From an uncultured Cytophaga sp. (GTDB taxonomy: Bacteria > Bacteroidota > Bacteroidia > Cytophagales > Cytophagaceae): DNA of 52,598 nucleotides. A program made the translations under genes and the position numbers. The notes beneath the pieces were generated by a model. The model ran no database searches. It had not been told where the DNA came from and was given only the letters and a program-made list of their open reading frames with translations. Shown here piece after piece: positions 6,731-15,048 of the stretch (the first letter of the stretch is position 1; each line of letters opens with the position of its first letter). The DNA lies in the NCBI RefSeq assembly GCF_937863595.1, contig NZ_CALMGQ010000145.1:1-52598 (forward strand), in the 5' to 3' direction.

Positions 6731-8989
6731 TTATTTATAATATACTAGTGCTTTTTGATTTGAAATCATTATTTCAAAAATTCCCTTTTCGGTAACGGTT
6801 TTAAGTGCTTCATTTACAAACGCAAGATCCCTCTTTGTTAATACAAAGTCAACGGATTTGGTTTCTCCTGGTATTAAATTTATTTTCTCAAATTTTCTCA
6901 ATCGCTTCACACATGGCGTAATCGATGCAACCAAATCATGCGTATACAATTCAATTACTTCTTGGCCTGCTACCTTGCCCGTGTTTGTAACTTTTACAGA
7001 AATTCTTAATGAATCATTTATTGCCAATGTATCTGTATTCATTATAATCTTTCCATACTCAAACGTTGTATAAGACAATCCATGGCCAAATGGATATTGT
7101 GGATTGAACTCATAAAAATAGTTGTATTCTGGTTCAACAATTTCTACCGCTTCATCCAACAATTTATGATCGTAGGTAATCAATGTGCCACTATAACGCG
7201 GATAGGTAAAAGGTAATTTCCCACTTGGATTATACGTTCCATAAAGTACGTCGTAAATGGCTTGTGCACCGTGTGTGCCCGGCCAATAAGCCAATACTAT
7301 AGCGCTGCAATAAGGTTCTATTTCTCTAATAATTCTCGGGCGACCCTCTAACAATACCAATACAATCGGCTTGCCCGTGCTAGCAAGTGTTTTTATCATA
7401 TCCACTTGTGTTGAATCAAATGCCAAGTCTGGAATATTGCCTGGAGTCTCTGCATATGCCGCTTCCCCAGCACAAATTACAATAACGTCTGAACTCCGTG
7501 CTGCTTTTATCAACGCTCCTTTATTTAATACGTTCGATTTATCCCAAGCAGATAAATCAAATATGCTTGTTAGCGGTGCATTCTTTTCAAACGCTTCAGC
7601 AATGGTTAATAAAGTGTCTGGATAAAATTCTTCCTTATTCCCTTGCCATGTGTAGGACCAGGCGCCATGTAATTCTGATAAAGTATTTGCAAACGGACCA
7701 GTAACCAATACACGTGTTTTGTCTGTGAAGGGCAATAGGTCATTTTTATTTTTTAGCAAGGTAATTGATTCACGTGCCGTCTGTACTGCTGTTTTAGTAT
7801 AAGCTGGCTTAGAAAATGCTTGCAATGCGTCTTGTTCTAAATAGGGGTGATCAAATAAGCCCAGATCTTTTTTTAATTGTAAAATTCTTCTGACGGATTT
7901 GTTAATGCGTTCTTCTGAAATCTTTCCTTCTTTCACTAATGCAATTAAATCGTTTGTGAAACTAAAATCAAAGGGAACAATGCACATATCAATTCCTGCT
8001 GTTACCGCTAGGTATACTGCGTCCTTATGGGTTTTCGCAACATGATGACGTTCTTGAAGTTTCAATATATCCAACCAATCTGTAATTACAACTCCTTTAA
8101 ATCCCAGCTCCGTTCGTAATACATCCGTTAACAAATATTTACTAGCATGTACTGGAGTGCCATTTATTTCTGCTGAATTTACCATCAACGTATGTGTTCC
8201 TTCATTTACAGCCGCTCTAAACGATGGTAAAAAATATTCGCGCAATACAATTTCGGGTATATATGCTGGAGCTCTATCTTTCCCATTTTGCGGCATGGAG
8301 TATCCAATAAAATGTTTCATACATGCTGCCACATGAAATGGACTAGAAACATCACCCCCTTCAAGTCCTTGAATGGACGCAAGGCCCATCTCGGAAGTCA
8401 AATACGTATCTTCGCCAAAGGTTTCTCCAAATCGCGACCACTGCTGATTGCGGCCAACATCTAAGACAGGTGCAAAGTTATATCGAATGCCAGCAGCCCG
8501 AACTTGAACAGCTGTTATTGCTCCACATTCTTTTGCTAATACTCTATTTCTGGTAGCCGCCAAACCAATATTGTGAGGGAACAAGGTTGCGCCATAAACA
8601 TAATTCGCACCATGTACTGCATCAATGCAATATAAAAATGGGATTTTATGTCGTGTTTTTTCTAAAGTTAATTTTTGAATGGGTTCAATTATCGCATGCC
8701 ATTCGTCTAGTGTATATGCATGTGTTAATACATTTTGAATAGAACCCACATGATGTTTTATGATAACATCGTTTACCTTCGCAGTATCAAGTACCACTGT
8801 ACTGTCAACTTCATTTGCAATGGTTGCTAAGGTAAGGTTTGTCATTTGTCCAACCTTTTCCTCAATCGTCATCTGAGAAATAATTTTTTCAATTTCTTCT
8901 GAACTTGCTTCTTCGTGTTGTTTGGAACACGACATACAATAAAGCATGGAGACAGCAGACAATATCCTTATGATTTGATTTTTATACAT
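6731..8989 (-). CDS. GH3 beta-glucosidase lipoprotein
   Basis: 752 residues, a full-length family 3 glycoside hydrolase. Signal and lipobox end at C21. The N-terminal TIM-barrel contains DAVHGANYVYGATLFPHNIGLAAT (around 123-146), KHFIGYSMPQNG, and the nucleophile segment VVITDW with D304. The second alpha/beta domain follows (ESITLLKNK, the GxWS-type turn, LLEGRPRI), and the C-terminal fibronectin-III-like domain begins near GHGLSYTTFEYG. The family removes terminal beta-linked glucose or xylose from oligosaccharides. Lipidation suggests a periplasmic or outer-membrane location. There are no SusC/SusD genes nearby, so this is not a standard polysaccharide utilisation locus. Upstream on the same strand is an aldo/keto reductase, downstream a propeller lipoprotein. 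Confidence 0.93.
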   Translation of the reverse strand: MYKNQIIRILSAVSMLYCMSCSKQHEEASSEEIEKIISQMTIEEKVGQMTNLTLATIANEVDSTVVLDTAKVNDVIIKHHVGSIQNVLTHAYTLDEWHAIIEPIQKLTLEKTRHKIPFLYCIDAVHGANYVYGATLFPHNIGLAATRNRVLAKECGAITAVQVRAAGIRYNFAPVLDVGRNQQWSRFGETFGEDTYLTSEMGLASIQGLEGGDVSSPFHVAACMKHFIGYSMPQNGKDRAPAYIPEIVLREYFLPSFRAAVNEGTHTLMVNSAEINGTPVHASKYLLTDVLRTELGFKGVVITDWLDILKLQERHHVAKTHKDAVYLAVTAGIDMCIVPFDFSFTNDLIALVKEGKISEERINKSVRRILQLKKDLGLFDHPYLEQDALQAFSKPAYTKTAVQTARESITLLKNKNDLLPFTDKTRVLVTGPFANTLSELHGAWSYTWQGNKEEFYPDTLLTIAEAFEKNAPLTSIFDLSAWDKSNVLNKGALIKAARSSDVIVICAGEAAYAETPGNIPDLAFDSTQVDMIKTLASTGKPIVLVLLEGRPRIIREIEPYCSAIVLAYWPGTHGAQAIYDVLYGTYNPSGKLPFTYPRYSGTLITYDHKLLDEAVEIVEPEYNYFYEFNPQYPFGHGLSYTTFEYGKIIMNTDTLAINDSLRISVKVTNTGKVAGQEVIELYTHDLVASITPCVKRLRKFEKINLIPGETKSVDFVLTKRDLAFVNEALKTVTEKGIFEIMISNQKALVYYK

Positions 8990-9059
8990 CCCTTATTTAA
9001 AAATTAAATGAAACGTGGACTATTAATTAACCTGGAGAATATTATATGGTGTTGGATTA

Positions 9060-10031
9060 TTATTGAGACCAAGCTGTTGGCTCTCTATCCCAACGGTGTT
9101 TTTTCAGCACATTGTACATATCTGCATCAAGTCTTGTGCCATCACTAACAGCGGTATTTGCTAATACATTGCGTTCTTTTCTCATACCCGGAATGGTTGT
9201 CGACACATCGTCATTCATTAAGATAAAGCGTAAGGCAAGCTCCGCCATAGACATTTCTTTTGTAACGAAAGGTCTTAAAAGATCTGCATGCTCTGCACTC
9301 GCAATTAAATTTTCTGGAACAAAATAGCTCGCTCTCCAATCGCCTTCGTCAAAAGTAGTGTCTTTGGTAATGTTTCCTGTTAAAGTCCCTTCATCAAAGG
9401 GTACGCGCGCAATGGTAGCAATGCCTAATTTTTTGCATAAAGGAAACAAAACATCTTCAGGTGCTTGATCAAAAATATTATAAATCACTTGCACAGAATC
9501 TATCAAGCCCGTTTTTAAGGTGTTTAAACAATTTTCTGGTTCCCATCTATTTACGCTTATTCCCCAAGCATCGACTTTGCCTTCCTTTTGCAAATCTTCT
9601 ACTGCTCGCTGCCAACGATCATCAAATGCCCAGGCATCTTCCCACACATGAAACTGCATTAAGTCTATCTTTTCTAGACCAAGATTTTTCAAACTTGTTT
9701 CCGTATATTTCTTTATATGGTCTGCGGGAAAACATTCATCTAGGCTATAAGATTTTTTAGAAGGCCATTTAAAATTCATCGGCGGAATTTTAGTGGCTAC
9801 ATATATTTTTTTGCTTTGGTGTCTTTGAACCAATTTGCCTAACAACTGTTCGCTATGTCCTTCGCCATATCCCCAAGCTGTATCAAAAAAATTAACCCCT
9901 CGTTCAACAGCAAGGTCTAACGATTTTTCAGATTGGCTATCTTCTGAACCTTTCCAGCCACTTGCACCCCACATGCCGTAACCAATTTCACTAACCTGCC
10001 AATTTGTACGGCCAAACTTTCTTAATTGCAT
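9060..10031 (-). CDS. Aldo/keto reductase
   Basis: 323 residues, the standard AKR barrel. The opening MQLRKFGRTNWQVSEIGYGMW, the catalytic FFDTAWGYGEGHSEQLLG (Asp and Tyr), the KIP segment with catalytic Lys (YVATKIPPM) and the H of LMQFHVWED are all in place. The NADPH-binding region is near the C-terminus (STTIPGMRKERNV). It probably reduces carbonyl sugars or aldehydes in the cytoplasm; no signal peptide. It sits 70 bases upstream of the GH3 gene on the same strand, so it could be part of a sugar-related unit with 6731 and 5832. The substrate cannot be read from sequence. Confidence 0.9.
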   Translation of the reverse strand: MQLRKFGRTNWQVSEIGYGMWGASGWKGSEDSQSEKSLDLAVERGVNFFDTAWGYGEGHSEQLLGKLVQRHQSKKIYVATKIPPMNFKWPSKKSYSLDECFPADHIKKYTETSLKNLGLEKIDLMQFHVWEDAWAFDDRWQRAVEDLQKEGKVDAWGISVNRWEPENCLNTLKTGLIDSVQVIYNIFDQAPEDVLFPLCKKLGIATIARVPFDEGTLTGNITKDTTFDEGDWRASYFVPENLIASAEHADLLRPFVTKEMSMAELALRFILMNDDVSTTIPGMRKERNVLANTAVSDGTRLDADMYNVLKKHRWDREPTAWSQ

Positions 10032-10188
10032 ATACTTACTAAATTATATTACTAAAACAAGGTAAGTTATTTTAATGAAATAAGAAATGGGGTATTTAAC
10101 TTTGAAAAAATCTATTTAAAAATTGAATGTATTTAACATTTGGTTATACAATTATAAAATCATATGTTCTTTTAGCTTAGCTGAATTC

Positions 10189-10560
10189 TCACTCTTCATT
10201 TACCATAAACATTGCTGTTTGGGGGAAACGAGCAAACAATTCGTCTTTTAACGTTTCGTCTATCGGCAGCTTTCCAATTGCTTGCGACATGCAATGCAAC
10301 CAAGCCATTGCATCGGGTTTTGATATTGGATGCGGCAAATGACGTGCGCGCATTTGTGGATGACCGAATTTTTGAGAGTATGCTTGTGGACCGCCTAAAA
10401 ATTGTGTCAAAAATAATCGTTGTTTCTCTTTTATCTCTTCTTTGTCATTTTTAAATAAATGGGCAATTTGCTCATTTACAAATACCAAATCATAAAAGTA
10501 CTTAACTAATAAATTTAGATTTTCTTCCCCTAGCCTTACATACAATGCATCTATATCCAT
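10189..10560 (-). CDS. Group II truncated haemoglobin
   Basis: 123 residues, the size of a 2-on-2 globin. Family landmarks are GGPQAYSQKFGHPQMRARHLPHPI, with the proximal histidine expected at H74 in RARH, and the group II tryptophan W87 in AWLHCM. Group II (trHbO/YjbI-like) globins bind O2 and are linked to NO or peroxide detoxification. Cytoplasmic. It lies between the aldo/keto reductase and a TlpA-like gene on the same strand but with gaps of 157 and 71 bases, so co-transcription is uncertain. Confidence 0.85.
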   Translation of the reverse strand: MDIDALYVRLGEENLNLLVKYFYDLVFVNEQIAHLFKNDKEEIKEKQRLFLTQFLGGPQAYSQKFGHPQMRARHLPHPISKPDAMAWLHCMSQAIGKLPIDETLKDELFARFPQTAMFMVNEE

Positions 10561-10631
10561 CTCATTAATTTTATAGATGCAAATTACTAAAAACCCATTA
10601 AACCAACCAAGAATATTAATTGCTAAGCTTC

Positions 10632-11144
10632 TTATTTAGTCGGATATTGTTTCTTTAGAAATTTTTTAAGCTGTTTGTAACCTATATCCATAGCTAAAAT
10701 CTTTCCTTTTTCATCAATTACCTGAATAGAAGGAGTACCAGATGCTTTATAATCTAACATTGTTTTAGCAGCTCCATCAAAAGGATCATACCCATGTATG
10801 GCAAAATTTAATTTATCTTCTTTTATCACGGGTCTTAATGTGCTTGTGTCCATATCAATGGCAACCATGATATACGCAATGTTTTCATCTTTATACGGCG
10901 CCATGATAATGGGTATAAATTGGTTTGCTTCTCTGCAATGGGGGCATGTTGGGCTCCATAAATGAAGAATTACTAGCTTTCCTTTATAGTCTGATAAACG
11001 TATGCTATCTCTATCCAAACCGGCTACTGTAAAAGCAGGCGCTTTATCACCAACTGAAAGCATGCTTAAAAATGTACCTGCGCTAAGTATTGCTATCAAA
11101 GATAATACGATAACATATAAGGAAATTTTGTTTCTGGCTTTCAT
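10632..11144 (-). CDS. TlpA/ResA-like membrane-anchored thioredoxin
   Basis: 170 residues. One N-terminal membrane anchor (about 8-28) is followed by a thioredoxin-like domain with active site WSPTCPHC (C67 and C70) and cis-proline segment SGTPSIQVID. TlpA/ResA proteins face the periplasm and keep cysteines of apocytochromes or other exported proteins reduced. No cytochrome maturation genes are beside it, so the client is unknown. The gene has the recurrent start context CAACTATG (minus strand) that also precedes the starts at 24745 and 25273. Confidence 0.85.
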   Translation of the reverse strand: MKARNKISLYVIVLSLIAILSAGTFLSMLSVGDKAPAFTVAGLDRDSIRLSDYKGKLVILHLWSPTCPHCREANQFIPIIMAPYKDENIAYIMVAIDMDTSTLRPVIKEDKLNFAIHGYDPFDGAAKTMLDYKASGTPSIQVIDEKGKILAMDIGYKQLKKFLKKQYPTK

Positions 11145-11249
11145 AGTTGTGCTCTTAATTCATTTCAAAATTAAACAAAAGCAGCTTCAACCTCTTATAC
11201 TATTACAGCAATTGATTGCAACATACCAGCTAAAACAAAAATACAATTT

Positions 11250-11286
11250 ATTGGATTAGAGGGTTTTGGGTACCCTCTAATCCAAT
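11250..11286 (-). terminator. Terminator of the prohibitin-like gene
   Basis: 15-bp perfect stem (11250-11264 with 11272-11286), 7-base loop, placed just after the stop of the minus-strand gene at 11290. Confidence 0.8.
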
Positions 11287-11289
11287 ATT

Positions 11290-12063
11290 TTATTCACCAC
11301 CTACCATTATGGGCACCTGACCATTGGTAATAATTACTTTTGCATTACTTGAAGTTGACAAGTACTTCATCATATCAATATACTTGTATTTTAAAGCAGC
11401 CTCTGTCATTGCAGAATTTATAATGTCTTGAGACTTTTTAATTCCTTCTGCTTCAACAACAATTCTTTCTGCTTCTTTTTGTTGCTTTAAAATAACATAC
11501 TCCATTTGCATTGCTTCTTGTTGCGCTTGCACTTTATTTTGTATGGCTTTTGTTATTTGTTCTGGCAAAACAATATCTTTTAACAACACAGCATCAATAA
11601 TAAACCCATATTTATTTACTGCAATTAACATTTGTTCTTTAATAGCAGATTCTATTTTTTCTCTTTCTGTGGCATACAGTTCAGTTGCATAATAACGTGC
11701 TGTAACCTCTCTGGTTGTTGCTCTGAAATTTGTCATGATTGCAACCTCTTCGTAATTCTGTCCAAACCGAACGTATACCGCTTTAGCACTATCCGGATTG
11801 ATGTGATACAACAAACTAATTTGTGCGTCAATACTTAATCCTTCTTTAGTAGGTACTATTAATTTACTATACACTTCCGTTACTCGAACGTTTATTTTAA
11901 TAATTTTGGAAACAAAGGGATTAAAACCTTTTGAACCTTGCAAAACAGGCAGTGTTTTTATAATGCCAATTTTTTGTATCATTCCTACCTCACCCGGTCG
12001 AACAATAGTACAGCTGCTTATTGCAACTAAAACAATAGCAATTAAAATAGTTAGCTTTTTCAT
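11290..12063 (-). CDS. Prohibitin-like SPFH-domain lipoprotein
   Basis: 257 residues. The N-terminus ends in a lipobox AISSC (C18), then immediately enters a band-7/SPFH domain: VRPGEVGMIQKIG, KEGLSIDAQISLLYHINPDSA, RATTREVTARYYATELYATERE, GFIIDAVLLKDIVLPEQI. A coiled-coil segment follows (KVQAQQEAMQMEYVILKQQKEAERIVVEAEGIKKS, about 178-213). The domain order is that of bacterial prohibitins, but these are usually anchored by a transmembrane helix, whereas this one looks lipidated. SPFH proteins assemble into large membrane-associated rings that scaffold proteases or microdomains. Monocistronic, with a strong terminator downstream. Confidence 0.85.
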   Translation of the reverse strand: MKKLTILIAIVLVAISSCTIVRPGEVGMIQKIGIIKTLPVLQGSKGFNPFVSKIIKINVRVTEVYSKLIVPTKEGLSIDAQISLLYHINPDSAKAVYVRFGQNYEEVAIMTNFRATTREVTARYYATELYATEREKIESAIKEQMLIAVNKYGFIIDAVLLKDIVLPEQITKAIQNKVQAQQEAMQMEYVILKQQKEAERIVVEAEGIKKSQDIINSAMTEAALKYKYIDMMKYLSTSSNAKVIITNGQVPIMVGGE

Positions 12064-12417
12064 GAAATTTGATTTAAAGGGTTTTAAATGAATGTGCGAA
12101 ATCTATTCAGAAATTATGTTGTGATTCTGTAGGGTTGGTATAGGGATATAAAATAGGTCAACATCTATGAGTTATGGAGCTTTTGGAGCCACTAATTATT
12201 TTTGTAGTTGTTAGGGTTTTGCTAAAAATGAATGCGGCCGGTTCATGCATAACATTAAAATGTCATAGTTGTCGTTAATATCATTCTAACGATCGATAAT
12301 TTACCTTTAAACTATTGCATGAGTGTGTATCACAATGTGCGTTAGTGAAATGTATCACCTCACGATCTCGGTTTTAAAATCAACTATTTTTCATTACTTT
12401 CAATAAATTTAACTTTT
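12064..12417. other. Non-coding gap between divergent genes
   Basis: About 350 AT-rich bases between the prohibitin-like gene (minus) and the membrane protein at 12438 (plus), so it must hold both promoters. GTGTATCAC (12325 region) and ATGTATCACC (12351 region) form an imperfect direct repeat that could be an operator. No ORF or RNA gene is apparent. Confidence 0.5.
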
Positions 12418-12447
12418 GAATATGAAATGAATATGAAATGAATATGA
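12418..12447 (+). repeat. Triplicated 11-bp leader/start-codon repeat
   Basis: The unit GAATATGAAAT occurs in tandem across the start of the next gene. Each copy creates an ATG; those at 12422, 12427 and 12433 run into TGA after two to four codons, and only the ATGs at 12438 and 12444 open the long frame. Confidence 0.8.
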
Positions 12448-13040
12448 AAAACGAAGTGAACACACATTTAAATCCGCTTCCAACGGGCAAAGTGGAGATT
12501 GCGGGTATTGCATTGTTTTTGATTGCGCTTTTTCTAAGATTTACACATCTGCCTTTTTCAGGACCATTAACAGTTCTTTCCTTAGGTACATTGGCGGTTA
12601 TTTATATAATTCGGGGCTTTGAAATAATAGGTTTTCAGCAAGATGAAAAGCAATTTAATGCCGTAAATATGATAACAGGAGTTATTCTTTCAATTACGTG
12701 TATCGGCATTTTGTTTCGCTTGATGTATTGGCCTTTTAGCCAAATGCATTTAACAATTGCGTGTTTTGGTTTGCCAATTGCATTTGGTTGGTTGTTTACT
12801 GTTCGTACAAAAGTAATTTATAAGGAAACTGCTCATGTATATTTTCTTAAATTAATTCGGGTGGCAGTATTTTTTGCTTTAGCTGCAACACTTTATTCCA
12901 TATCATTAAAAACTCAAATTGACATTGAAAATTGGGACGATACTAAAATGGCAGAATTAAAATACAAGTATATGAGCAACCAAAATAATGCGCAGTATAG
13001 AGAAGAATATTTAGAGTATAGAAAAAATAAATTGAAATAA
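12438..13040 (+). CDS. GldL-reminiscent four-helix membrane protein
   Basis: 200 residues with about four transmembrane helices (roughly 20-38, 42-62, 75-95, 100-120) and a fifth hydrophobic stretch near 133-150, then a charged, Tyr-rich cytoplasmic-type tail (KYKYMSNQNNAQYREEYLEYRKNKLK). Two helical hairpins carry related motifs, FLRFTHLPFSGPL and LFRLMYWPFSQMH, similar in pattern to the HWPGAG-type motif of GldL, the gliding/type 9 secretion motor protein. There is no gldM or gldN beside it and the tail differs, so I regard it as a distant relative or a different family with the same motif. Start at 12438 is forced by the repeat structure upstream. Confidence 0.6.
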   Translation: MNMKNEVNTHLNPLPTGKVEIAGIALFLIALFLRFTHLPFSGPLTVLSLGTLAVIYIIRGFEIIGFQQDEKQFNAVNMITGVILSITCIGILFRLMYWPFSQMHLTIACFGLPIAFGWLFTVRTKVIYKETAHVYFLKLIRVAVFFALAATLYSISLKTQIDIENWDDTKMAELKYKYMSNQNNAQYREEYLEYRKNKLK

Positions 13041-13208
13041 TATTTCTATAGCTGAATTAAGCTTTTGGTATTTCTGCGTCTTTAATTAAGGATAAAATAA
13101 ATTTCTTCCTCTATTAAGTTGAATACTTGATATTATATTTGGCGTATCAGTTTTTTCCATTTCTATTTGGCAAGTCTTTACAACAATTTCTACTATGGGG
13201 CTATAACG

Positions 13209-13241
13209 ATAGAAGCCTTCGCATGGAGCGAAGGCTTCTAT
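13209..13241. terminator. GC-rich hairpin between convergent genes
   Basis: Perfect 14-bp stem (13209-13222 with 13228-13241) and 5-base loop, between the stops of 12438 (+) and 13262 (-). No T-run follows on either strand, so it may end transcripts inefficiently or stabilise 3' ends. Confidence 0.65.
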
Positions 13242-13261
13242 ATGCACAACGTACGCTTTTA

Positions 13262-15004
13262 TTAAAATCGAATACCCGCATTAAAGCCCAGCCAGTAAGG
13301 GTTGTAAATGTTATCCCCGTTTGATATTTTAATCGTATTTTGGTATACAATAGCTTTATTTGGAATTATTTTTGATCCTTTTACTCCACTTGAATTTATA
13401 TACTTAGAAAACGACGTGTTGAATGTCGGTCCCGCAAACAAGGATACTCTCTTTGATATCTGTAAACCCAACATAATACGTAATTGAAGTTGCTCATTCA
13501 TCCTATTTGTGAAGGCTTCATTTTCATTTATATGTAATGCTACAAGATCAAAAGATATTGTTGAATTCTTACTCATTTGCGAAGTAGTTCCAAGTCCATA
13601 ACCAAATGTCCAGCGATAACTTACAGAATTAAAATTTACTCCGAATTCAAAAATATTATACAATCCTTTTACCCCACTTTTAATGGCAATATTTGCGCGT
13701 GTAGTTTCCGAATAATATGCTTCTATTTTAGCATATCCATTTTTAGCAATAGATAATATTCCAAAAGGCACGCCATGTATCGTATCGCAAATATTAATGA
13801 GCCCAAATTGAAAACCATTTACTTTATGCGCATGATTAACTAAACCAATTTGTCCGCCATTCACTACGCCATTATGCTGATTAACGATACACGCTAGTTG
13901 TAAACCGTCTAATTGTTCCGTTCCTACATTTACAGCACCTGACACTTGTACGCCAGAGGCTGCACCATTCGCAACATTTACAAGACCCGCAAATTGCCCA
14001 CCAATAAGCTCTTGATTTGTAATGTTTGCAATCCCTGCAAACTGTGCACCTCGCACATATTCTCCAACAATATTTGTTATGCCTGCCATTTGAACACCAT
14101 GTACTTCTCTGCGGACTATATTTGCTACACCACCGTATTCAAATTTTGATACTGCGCCATTATATCCAATAAGTCCATTTAACGAATACTCATTTCTATA
14201 AAGACCACTCGTTAAGCCATGTGATGCTAAAGGGTAAATTCCAGTAAATTGAAAATCATCTTGAATCAATAAATCTTCGCTGTATTGAATGTTAGATGTA
14301 TCTGTAATTTTTTTGGGTCTACGCTCCAATTGTTTCGCGATCATTATACTGTCGCGCAATTGTTTGTATTCCTTTTCAAGCGCTAATTTAGATGCTTTAT
14401 AACTCTTTTTTAATTGCGTATTATTTAAAAAAGATTGAATGGCTACACTATCTTTTTTTTGAACATAGGTAGAATTTAAGTCTATAAGTCCTTTTGAGTA
14501 CGAATTATCTAATAGCTTTATTGCTTGCACCGTGTCTGTCGAAATAAATTCGAAGGGCTTTGCAATCAATATTACTGGTGGAATTAGTGAATCTTTGTCA
14601 GACTCTATTATTGTATTTGTTTCAGGTGTTGTCTCTAGATTTGTATTGGTCTTAACACTCGTATTATTTTTCGGGGGCGCCGGATAATGATGTTCAGCTT
14701 TATTTCTTTTTAATACAATCTGATTACCTACTGCTCTATAAACGATAGGTGTTGATTTAAATAGTTTGTTCAGAACGTAGCCTAGACTTTCATTTTTAAC
14801 ATAAAAAGTTACGTGTCTACTTAAATCCACTTGGTCTGGAGAATAAGAAAAATTTACACCGTACGTGTTCTTTATCTGTTTAAGTGCTTGTTCTATACTA
14901 ATGTTTTGGAACTGAATAGTTACTTTTTTATCCAGTACTTGCGCAAAAATTGCATGTGTGGAAATGAATAGAAAAAGTAATGTCAGATGAATTTTTTGTC
15001 TCAT
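13262..15004 (-). CDS. STN-domain outer-membrane protein with GxQxAGxxN repeats
   Basis: 580 residues with a signal peptide ending near AIFA-Q. Residues about 28-100 are an STN (secretin/TonB short N-terminal) domain: VTIQFQNISIEQALKQI, YSPDQVD, VLNKLFKSTPIVYRAVGNQIVLK. A Pro/Thr linker and a Lys-rich helical region (about 180-245) follow. Residues about 288-425 are about nine repeats of 14-16 residues, such as VQMAGITNIVGEYVRG and AQFAGIANITNQELIG, like the surface-repeat family typified by Leptospira LA_2272. The C-terminal 150 residues look like outer-membrane beta strands and end in NAGIRF. STN domains normally sit on TonB receptors that talk to FecR; here no receptor domain is present. 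The gene follows sigma and FecR genes with a 44-base gap, so it is likely the surface sensor or target of that system. Confidence 0.75.
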   Translation of the reverse strand: MRQKIHLTLLFLFISTHAIFAQVLDKKVTIQFQNISIEQALKQIKNTYGVNFSYSPDQVDLSRHVTFYVKNESLGYVLNKLFKSTPIVYRAVGNQIVLKRNKAEHHYPAPPKNNTSVKTNTNLETTPETNTIIESDKDSLIPPVILIAKPFEFISTDTVQAIKLLDNSYSKGLIDLNSTYVQKKDSVAIQSFLNNTQLKKSYKASKLALEKEYKQLRDSIMIAKQLERRPKKITDTSNIQYSEDLLIQDDFQFTGIYPLASHGLTSGLYRNEYSLNGLIGYNGAVSKFEYGGVANIVRREVHGVQMAGITNIVGEYVRGAQFAGIANITNQELIGGQFAGLVNVANGAASGVQVSGAVNVGTEQLDGLQLACIVNQHNGVVNGGQIGLVNHAHKVNGFQFGLINICDTIHGVPFGILSIAKNGYAKIEAYYSETTRANIAIKSGVKGLYNIFEFGVNFNSVSYRWTFGYGLGTTSQMSKNSTISFDLVALHINENEAFTNRMNEQLQLRIMLGLQISKRVSLFAGPTFNTSFSKYINSSGVKGSKIIPNKAIVYQNTIKISNGDNIYNPYWLGFNAGIRF

Positions 15005-15048
15005 CTTAAAATTTTTTCTATAAATATACTAAAAAGTCTTTTAAAAAA

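Noticed and set aside
5832-10031. Polysaccharide utilisation locus around the GH3 gene
   Set aside because: There is no SusC/SusD pair, and the neighbouring genes are not a typical glycan set.
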